Assembly: GCF_000721705.1 (NCBI RefSeq)
Contig: NZ_JOJL01000042.1
Coordinates: 1-64,000, forward strand
Direction of reading: 5' to 3'
DNA: 64,000 nucleotides
Origin: Actinoplanes subtropicus
GTDB taxonomy: Bacteria; Actinomycetota; Actinomycetes; Mycobacteriales; Micromonosporaceae
Positions 58,781 to 64,000 of the stretch are shown here, piece after piece; the first letter of the stretch is position 1, and the number at the start of each line of letters is the position of its first letter. The notes beneath the pieces were generated by a model. The model searched no databases and had not been told where the DNA came from. It saw only the letters and a program-made list of their open reading frames with translations. A program made the translations under genes and the position numbers.

Positions 58781-60109
58781 ATGGTCCGTCGTCGATATCG
58801 TCGTCTCGCGGTGGCGGTCGCGGCCGCCGCCGCGCTCGTGCTGCTCGCCTTCCAGTTCCAGCTGCCGGCCGGCGCCGCCACCGTCACCGGCAACGCCACG
58901 TACTTCGATGCGCTGGGCGCGCCGTACGGTGGCTGCGGTCTGCCCCAGGCTCAGCTGGACTCGCCGGACTTCGTCGCGTTGAACGTCTACAACACGCCCG
59001 GGGACTACAACTTCTACCCGCGGCCGGTCACCGACGCGTCCAGGGTCGGCCAGTGGAACAACGGCCTGAACTGCGGCCGGTACGTGCAGGTGACGATCGG
59101 CGACTACTGCACCGGCGTGAACGACGGCGCGCAGAACCAGCCGTTCTGCCGCAACGGCTCGTGGACGAGCGACGCCTACAACGGCGCGACCCTGACGATG
59201 ATCGTCGCGGACAGCTGCGGCGACTCCAACGCGTGGTGCCGGGACGACCCGTACCACCTGGATCTGGCGAAGGACTCGCTGAACAGGTTCGCGTTGAACG
59301 GCACAGCGGTCGGCGACATGTACCCGAACCATTGGAACAACCGGCACATCAGCTGGCAGTACGTGGCCGCCCCGAACTACACCGGCGACATCAAAATCGG
59401 CTTCCTGCAGGGCGCCCAGGCCTACTGGCCGGCGATCGCCGTGTCGCACCTGGCGAACGGCATCCACTCGGTCGAGTACTACTCCGGCGGCACCTGGCAG
59501 ACCGCGAAGATGAACAGCGACATGGGCCAGTCGTACATCATCGCCGGCCTGACCTCCGGAGCAACCAACTTCCAGATCCGCATACGCGACGTGAACGACC
59601 AACTCATCAACAACGGCCGGGTGTACAGCTTCTCGCTCCCGTCCGCCTGTGGCACCCAGTGCTCCCCGGCATACACGGCCACCACCTATACGACGAGTGA
59701 CGGCGGGACGCCCCCGACGACCCCGCCCACCACGCCACCGACCACCCCGCCCACCACGGCACCCACAACTCCGCCCACAACCGCTCCCACCACGCCGCCG
59801 ACAACCGCGCCCGCCGGCTCGTGCAGCGCGTCCTCGTCCGTGGTCAGCTCCTGGTCGGGCGGCTTCCAGAGCACGGTGACGGTGAAGGCCGGCAACGCCC
59901 CGATCTCCAGCTGGACCGCCAAGTGGACCTTCACCAACGGCGAGCAGGTAACCCAACTCTGGAACGGCACATACGCGGCCAGCGGCTCCACCGTGACAGT
60001 CCACAACGCATCCTGGAACGGCACCCTGTCCGCCAACGCCTCAACGTCCTTCGGCTACACAGGCTCCGGCACCCCCGCCGCAGTAACCGTCACTTGCACC
60101 AGCCCCTGA
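58781..60109 (+). CDS. secreted DPBB (expansin/RlpA-like) protein with CBM2
   Basis: 442 residues. Signal peptide ending GAA (about residue 33). A double-psi beta-barrel domain with VTGNATYFDALGAPYGGCGL and the conserved Asp in the YHLDLAKDSLNRFA region resembles expansin domain 1. An expansin-like C-domain follows to about residue 300. Then comes a Thr-Pro linker of tandem TTPPTTAPTT units, and a C-terminal CBM2 cellulose-binding module (CSASSSVVSSWSGGFQ ... TVTCTSP, with flanking Cys). It probably loosens cellulose rather than hydrolysing it. AAGGAG precedes the ATG by about 9 nt. Confidence 0.85.
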   Translation: MVRRRYRRLAVAVAAAAALVLLAFQFQLPAGAATVTGNATYFDALGAPYGGCGLPQAQLDSPDFVALNVYNTPGDYNFYPRPVTDASRVGQWNNGLNCGRYVQVTIGDYCTGVNDGAQNQPFCRNGSWTSDAYNGATLTMIVADSCGDSNAWCRDDPYHLDLAKDSLNRFALNGTAVGDMYPNHWNNRHISWQYVAAPNYTGDIKIGFLQGAQAYWPAIAVSHLANGIHSVEYYSGGTWQTAKMNSDMGQSYIIAGLTSGATNFQIRIRDVNDQLINNGRVYSFSLPSACGTQCSPAYTATTYTTSDGGTPPTTPPTTPPTTPPTTAPTTPPTTAPTTPPTTAPAGSCSASSSVVSSWSGGFQSTVTVKAGNAPISSWTAKWTFTNGEQVTQLWNGTYAASGSTVTVHNASWNGTLSANASTSFGYTGSGTPAAVTVTCTSP

Positions 60110-60140
60110 CAACCGCCCACACCCGGCGCGGCGGCCCACA

Positions 60141-60231
60141 CCCCGTGCGGTGGCTCGTGCCCCGTGCGGTGGCTCGTGCCCCGTGCGGTGGCTCGTGCCC
60201 CGTGCGGTGGCTCGTGCCCCGTGCGGTGGAA
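60141..60231. repeat. 19-bp tandem repeats, four and a partial
   Basis: CCCCGTGCGGTGGCTCGTG repeats exactly four times (60141-60216) with a truncated fifth to 60231, in the 200-bp gap between the CBM2 gene and the convergent response-regulator gene. No gene is supported there. Confidence 0.9.
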
Positions 60232-60309
60232 GCGTGCGCCGTTGTCGGGCCGCTCCGTGTCCGCCCAGCCTGGCATGCGTCCACCCGCCGCCGGGCTGGG
60301 TCGTCGCCG

Positions 60310-60987
60310 TCAGCTTGGCGCGGGGACAACCAGGCCGGACTCGTAGGCGGCGATCACCAACTGGGCGCGGTCGCGGGCGTTGAGCTTGGCGAGCAGGTGA
60401 CCGATGTGCGTCTTGACCGTGGCGGGGCGCAGGCCGAGGTGGTCGCCGATCTCCGGGTTCGAGAGGCCACGCGCGATCAGCAGCAACACATCACGCTCCC
60501 GGTCGGTCAGCCCCTCGACCTCGCGACCGACCGGCCGGACCGGCGGCGGATTCCGTGCGTACTCCGAGATCAACCGGCTCGTCACGGTCGGCGCCAGCAA
60601 ACCCTCCCCGCCCGCGACGATGCGGATCCCGGTGAGCAGGTCGGCCGGCGGCGCATCCTTGAGCAGAAAGCCGCTGGCCCCGGCATGAAGAGCCCCATAC
60701 ACGTATTCGTCCAGGTCGAACGTGGTCAGTACCAGCACCCGCGGCCCGCAACCGGGCACCCGCGCGGAGCAGATGCGGCGAGTGGCCTCGATGCCGTCCA
60801 TCTCCGGCATCCGGATGTCCATCAGCACCACATCGGGCCGCACCCGTGCCGCCAGCTCGACCGCCTCGATCCCGTTGGCCGCCTCGCCGACCGCCTCCAT
60901 GTCGGGCGTGGTCTCCACGAGCAGCCGGAAACTGCCCCGAACCAGTGCAAGGTCGTCGGCGATCAGCACGCGAATCGGCGCGGTCAC
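60310..60987 (-). CDS. NarL/LuxR-family response regulator
   Basis: 225 residues. Receiver with D57 in VVLMDIRMPEMDG, LTTF and KDAP (Lys), and a C-terminal LuxR HTH (LTDRERDVLLLIARGLSNPEIGDHLGLRPATVKTHIGHLLAKL). Cognate of the kinase immediately upstream, overlapping it by 4 nt. Likely controls the divergent ABC transporter through the inverted repeat at 62676-62704. Confidence 0.93.
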   Translation of the reverse strand: MTAPIRVLIADDLALVRGSFRLLVETTPDMEAVGEAANGIEAVELAARVRPDVVLMDIRMPEMDGIEATRRICSARVPGCGPRVLVLTTFDLDEYVYGALHAGASGFLLKDAPPADLLTGIRIVAGGEGLLAPTVTSRLISEYARNPPPVRPVGREVEGLTDRERDVLLLIARGLSNPEIGDHLGLRPATVKTHIGHLLAKLNARDRAQLVIAAYESGLVVPAPS

Positions 60988-62639
60988 GGTTCATAGGGTA
61001 GGCGTGCGAACACAGCGAACCCGCCCTCCGGCCGCGGCCCAGCCCGAAACGACCCGCCGTACATCAACACCCGCTCCCGCATACCGATCAGCCCGTGCCC
61101 GATCCGCCCGCCGCCCGCGGACACCCGAGCCCGGTCGTCCACGCCCTGCCCTACCTGCTTGCCCGTGCGCGAGCCGTCATGCCGTGGCGTGCTTCGCCGA
61201 GCGTGATCGGTCGCGCGCGCCTCCCCGTGCGGTGGCGTTCGCGGCGGGGCGTGGTCGGTCGCGCTTGCCTCGCCGGGCGGCGGCGTTTGCGGCCGGGCGT
61301 GATCGTCCGCGCTTGCCCCGCCGGGCGGCGGCGTCTGTGGCCGGGTGTGATCGGTCGCGCTGGTCTCGGCGCGCGGCGAGGTTTGCGGCCGGGCATGGTC
61401 GCTCGCGCGTCCCTCGTCGCGCGGCGGCCCTGGTGGCCGGGCGTGATCGGTCGCGCTGGTCTCGCAGCGCGGCGAGGCTTGCGGCCGGGCGTGATCGGTC
61501 GTGCTGGTCTCGCCGCGCGGCGAAGTTTGTGGTTGGGCATGGTCGTCCGCGCTTGCCTCGCCGCGCGGTGGCGTCTGTGGCGGGGCGTGATCGTTCGCGC
61601 TTGCCGCGCCCGGCGGTGGGAGCCGCGACCGCGTGCGGCCGTCCGCGGTCGGGGCGGCGAGTGGGCCGTCGTCGGTCACGTCGATGCGGACCTCGCCGGC
61701 GTCGACGGTCACTGAGATCTCGCAGCTGGTGGGTGCGGCATGACGAACAACATTGGTCAGGGCCTCCTGAACTATCCGATAGACCGACAGGGCGATGCCG
61801 CCGGGCAACGTCTCGGTGCCGCGCAGATCGAGCCTGACCCGCACGCCCGCTTCCTCGGCCCGCCGGACCAGCGTCGGCAGGCCGGACGGGCCGGGCAGCG
61901 GGGCGAACTCCACGCCCTCCGCCCCGGACCGCAGCACGCCGAGCAACTGGCGCATCTCGGTCAGCGCGGCCCGGCTGGTGGACTCGATCACCCGCAACGC
62001 CTCCTGCGCCTCGGTGGGTCGCATGGCCATCACGTGGTTCGCCGTCCCGGCCTGCACGGCGATGATGCTCATGCTGTGGGCGACGACGTCGTGCAACTCG
62101 CGCGCGATGCGCAGCCGCTCCTCGGCGGCCGCGCGGTCGGCCAGTTCGGCCGCGGCGCGGGCCGCCTCGGCCCGGCGCGCCCGCACGACCTGGCCGGCCG
62201 TCCACGTGCCGGCCAGGAAGCCGACCCCGAGCACGGCGGTGCGAAGGCGGGGCGAGGCACCGTGGGGTGTGCCGGCGACCGACCCGACGACGAGGATGAC
62301 GATCGCGACCGCGCCGGTCAGGTTGGTGGGGAGCCGCGCGCGGCCGGTGGCGAGGCCCACCGGATAGAGCGCGTAGGCGGCGGCCACGAACGGATCGGCC
62401 AGCAGCCCGAGAGCCAGCGCAGCCACCGAGGCGGCGAAGACGACCAGGAAGACCGGCAGCGGCCACCGGCGGCGCACCGCCACCGGCACGCCGATCACCA
62501 GCATGAGGGGGAGCGAAACCCGCGCCGGCAGGTCGCTGCCGACGACCGCGGTGGGTGCGAGCAGCGCCAGATACGCGGTCGCGGCCAGGCCGTCGAGCGC
62601 GATCAACTGGCGGCTGCTCAGCCGGGGGATGCGGTCCAC
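60984..62639 (-). CDS. HisKA_3 sensor kinase with a tandem-repeat insertion in its ATP lid
   Basis: 551 residues. Four to five N-terminal spans (about 15-150), the HisKA_3 helix with phospho-His H183 in ARELHDVVAHSM, and an ATPase domain with N295 in QEALTNVVRHA, the acidic DDG (323-325) and the glycine box GHGLIGMRERV (514-524). Between those last two motifs, residues 349-488 consist of nearly nine 16-residue units of the type TDHARPQTPPRGEASA, absent from ordinary kinases of this family. The frame is intact throughout. The repeats probably form a flexible, Pro/Arg/His-rich loop over the nucleotide site; whether the kinase is active is open. Confidence 0.85.
   Translation of the reverse strand: MDRIPRLSSRQLIALDGLAATAYLALLAPTAVVGSDLPARVSLPLMLVIGVPVAVRRRWPLPVFLVVFAASVAALALGLLADPFVAAAYALYPVGLATGRARLPTNLTGAVAIVILVVGSVAGTPHGASPRLRTAVLGVGFLAGTWTAGQVVRARRAEAARAAAELADRAAAEERLRIARELHDVVAHSMSIIAVQAGTANHVMAMRPTEAQEALRVIESTSRAALTEMRQLLGVLRSGAEGVEFAPLPGPSGLPTLVRRAEEAGVRVRLDLRGTETLPGGIALSVYRIVQEALTNVVRHAAPTSCEISVTVDAGEVRIDVTDDGPLAAPTADGRTRSRLPPPGAASANDHAPPQTPPRGEASADDHAQPQTSPRGETSTTDHARPQASPRCETSATDHARPPGPPRDEGRASDHARPQTSPRAETSATDHTRPQTPPPGGASADDHARPQTPPPGEASATDHAPPRTPPHGEARATDHARRSTPRHDGSRTGKQVGQGVDDRARVSAGGGRIGHGLIGMRERVLMYGGSFRAGPRPEGGFAVFARLPYEP
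61176..61595. repeat. 48-bp tandem repeats within the kinase gene
   Basis: About 8.75 units of 48 bp code the 16-residue repeats of the kinase (minus strand). Units differ by several substitutions but keep period and frame, so the array is old or selected rather than a very recent slippage product. Confidence 0.85.
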
Positions 62640-62675
62640 GGCGGCCAGATTAGCCGCGGCGGGCCGTGGCCGCCT

Positions 62676-62704
62676 CGGACCACGGTATGAGGGACCGTGG
62701 TCCG
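62676..62704. promoter_or_regulatory. perfect spaced inverted repeat before the ABC transporter
   Basis: CGGACCACGG (62676-62685) and CCGTGGTCCG (62695-62704) are perfect inverted repeats with a 9-bp centre, between the divergent kinase and ABC genes. A dimeric NarL-type regulator is the natural candidate to bind. Confidence 0.6.
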
Positions 62705-62740
62705 ATGTGCCCGGCGCGGCGGTGCGGCATCGTGGCCGGC

Positions 62741-63475
62741 GTGATCGAGGTCAACGAGCTGACCAAGCGGTACCGCGATGCGGTGGCCGTCGACGAGCTC
62801 TCCTTCACCGTTGAGCCGGGCATGGTCACCGGCTTCCTGGGCCCGAACGGCGCGGGCAAGACCACTACCATGCGCGTCCTGCTCGGCCTGGTCGCGCCGA
62901 CCGCCGGCGAGGTACTGATCGGCGGCCGTTCCTACTCCTCTTTTCCTTGTCCGCTGCGCGAGGTCGGCGCGCTGCTCGACGCGAACGCGGTGCATCCCGG
63001 TCGCTCGGCCGTCGAGCACCTGCGCTGGCTGGCCCGCACCAACGGCATCGGTCCGGGCCGAGTCGTCGACACCCTCGACCGGGTCGGCCTCACCGAGGCG
63101 GCCCGCATCCGGGTCGGGCGGTATTCCCTCGGCATGCGCCAGCGGCTCGGCATCGCGGCGGCTCTGCTCGGCGATCCGGGCGTTCTGATCTTCGACGAGC
63201 CGGTGAACGGTCTGGACCCGCAGGGCGTCCGCTGGATCCGCGAGCTGATGCGTTCCCTCGCCGCCGAGGGGCGCACGGTGCTGATCTCCAGCCACCTGAT
63301 GAGCGAGATGGAGCTGACCGCCGACCGGCTCGTCATCATCGGCCGCGGCCGGCTCCTGATGGATACCACGATCGGCGAGTTGATCACGACCGAGGGCTTC
63401 ACCACTCTCGAGGAGGCCTACCTGTCGCTGACCGAGGAGTGGACCGTGCACCGGGCCGGGGGTGGCCACCGATGA
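62741..63475 (+). CDS. ABC transporter ATP-binding protein
   Basis: 244 residues from GTG 62741. Walker A GPNGAGKTTT, the signature YSLGMRQRLGIA in place of LSGGQ, Walker B VLIFDEPVNGLDP and the switch His in ISSHLMSE. A short DrrA/CcmA-like exporter ATPase. Its stop overlaps the permease start by 4 nt. The linked two-component system suggests inducible export in response to membrane-active compounds. Confidence 0.92.
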   Translation: MIEVNELTKRYRDAVAVDELSFTVEPGMVTGFLGPNGAGKTTTMRVLLGLVAPTAGEVLIGGRSYSSFPCPLREVGALLDANAVHPGRSAVEHLRWLARTNGIGPGRVVDTLDRVGLTEAARIRVGRYSLGMRQRLGIAAALLGDPGVLIFDEPVNGLDPQGVRWIRELMRSLAAEGRTVLISSHLMSEMELTADRLVIIGRGRLLMDTTIGELITTEGFTTLEEAYLSLTEEWTVHRAGGGHR

Positions 63476-64000
63476 CCGCGCTGATGACCGCCGAGTGGAT
63501 AAAGATCCGCTCGCTTCGGTCGACGATCTGGATGCTGGTGCTGACGGTGGCGCTCAGCGTCGGCCTGGCCTATCTGTTCGGGTCCAGCTTCCGGGCCGGG
63601 TTCGACGGGATGACCGCGCAGGCGCGGGCAAGCTTCGATCCGCTCTTCGCCACCTTCTACAGCCTCACCCTCGGGCAGTTGGCCCTGGTCGTTCTGGCCG
63701 CCTTCGTGGTCACCGGCGAGTACTCGACCGGCACGATCAGCACGTCCTTGGTGGCCGTGCCCCGGCGTGGCCGGTTCTTCGGCGGCAAGGTGCTGGCCGG
63801 CGGGTTGCTGGCCGTGGCGGTTGCTCTCGTGACCGTCCCGGCCACCTTCGCGGCCGCTCAGGCCGGACTCGGTCCGCACGGCACCACGTTCACGTCCGCC
63901 GGGGCGCCGGAAGCCGCGCTCGGGGCCTGCCTCTACCTGACGCTGATCTACCTGTTCGCCACCGGCGTCGCCATGGTGCTGCGAGGGCCGATCCCGACCC
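63472..64000 (+). CDS. ABC-2-type permease, truncated by the window end
   Basis: The first 176 residues are visible. An N-terminal amphipathic start (TAEWIKIRSLRSTIWML) is followed by a first span, a loop and GEYSTGTISTSLVAVPRRGRFFGGKVLAGG, which is typical of ABC-2 permeases of NatB/BceB-like exporters. Partner of the ATPase encoded just upstream. The 3-prime end lies outside the window. Confidence 0.88.
   Translation, partial: MTALMTAEWIKIRSLRSTIWMLVLTVALSVGLAYLFGSSFRAGFDGMTAQARASFDPLFATFYSLTLGQLALVVLAAFVVTGEYSTGTISTSLVAVPRRGRFFGGKVLAGGLLAVAVALVTVPATFAAAQAGLGPHGTTFTSAGAPEAALGACLYLTLIYLFATGVAMVLRGPIPT

Noticed and set aside
61095..61715. Plus-strand repetitive Arg/Gly protein opposite the kinase
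   Set aside because: It arises from the 48-bp repeats read on the other strand; the minus-strand frame has the kinase boxes on both sides.
1..64000. tRNA, rRNA, integrase or phage genes
   Set aside because: None was recognised on either strand. Short tRNA genes could be missed by eye; a covariance-model scan would settle it.

Overview
The window is about 64 kb of very GC-rich DNA, with G or C at nearly every third codon position. Start codons are often GTG, genes overlap as ATGA, GTGA or TAGTG, and many genes look leaderless (a TANNNT -10 hexamer 6 to 8 nt before the start codon). Serine/threonine kinase, Tat-exported enzymes, CBM2/DPBB, AbfB and pectin-lyase proteins, a CebR-type box, an Erm methylase and a FabG4-HtdX-FadA2 locus point to a filamentous soil actinomycete. 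The Micromonosporaceae (Actinoplanes-like) are my best guess, but that is inference. No rRNA, tRNA, CRISPR array, integrase, transposase or phage gene was seen, so this reads as chromosomal DNA.

Layout. 0.1-7.3 kb: a catabolic group (two fumarylacetoacetase-family enzymes, two alpha/beta hydrolases, an amidohydrolase, a carboxymuconolactone-decarboxylase-like protein) around an IclR regulator, plus a methyltransferase. A 19-bp motif is shared between the first operon promoter and the IclR/amidohydrolase intergenic region. 7.3-9.9 kb: a peptidoglycan-binding zinc metalloprotease with short GNAxxARL repeats and an unknown partner gene. 10.0-13.6 kb: aldo/keto reductase, DHA2 drug exporter, DUF5995 protein. 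13.6-14.6 kb: an Erm-type 23S rRNA methyltransferase behind a WhiB7-like promoter, a leaderless 31-codon upstream ORF and mutually exclusive hairpins. 14.6-20.6 kb: cell-surface anchored proteins, an aldo/keto reductase under a MerR-type 19-bp-spacer promoter, a receptor Ser/Thr kinase, a TetR regulator and a lipoprotein. 20.7-24.7 kb: an operon of ferric-reductase-like protein, flavinylated FMN-binding protein and an OmpR/MprB-type two-component system. 24.8-30.0 kb: secreted metallophosphoesterase, GntR regulator, small membrane protein and hybrid histidine kinase.

30.0-33.9 kb is a gene graveyard. Four decayed genes (GlcG/HbpS-like, YgiN-like monooxygenase, aldehyde dehydrogenase with its core deleted, Ldh2-type dehydrogenase) surround an intact L-2-hydroxyglutarate oxidase, next to 16-bp tandem arrays and a MITE-like inverted repeat. 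33.9-43.6 kb: secreted PAP2 phosphatase, secreted EEP-jacalin phosphodiesterase, a sortase-like protein lacking catalytic Cys and Arg, two polytopic glycosyltransferase-like proteins, a rhamnogalacturonan lyase, a class A beta-lactamase-like serine hydrolase and an HTH-TM-beta-sandwich protein. 43.7-53.9 kb: a GGDEF cyclase with a histidine-repeat tail, a fatty-acid beta-oxidation locus (FadD, FadE, HtdX, FabG4, FadA2) sharing a palindromic operator, and a GGDEF-EAL protein. 54.0-58.7 kb: DHA2 exporter plus TetR with two operators, then an FAD monooxygenase divergent from a TetR-cupin pair. 58.7-64.0 kb: a DPBB-CBM2 wall-loosening protein with a CebR-type operator, then a NarL-type two-component system divergent from an ABC transporter that runs off the window. 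The kinase carries about 140 residues of 16-residue repeats inside its ATP lid.

Functionally the window combines plant-polymer attack, lipid and small-molecule catabolism, drug efflux or resistance, c-di-GMP signalling and envelope sensing. Most genes sit beside their own likely regulator.
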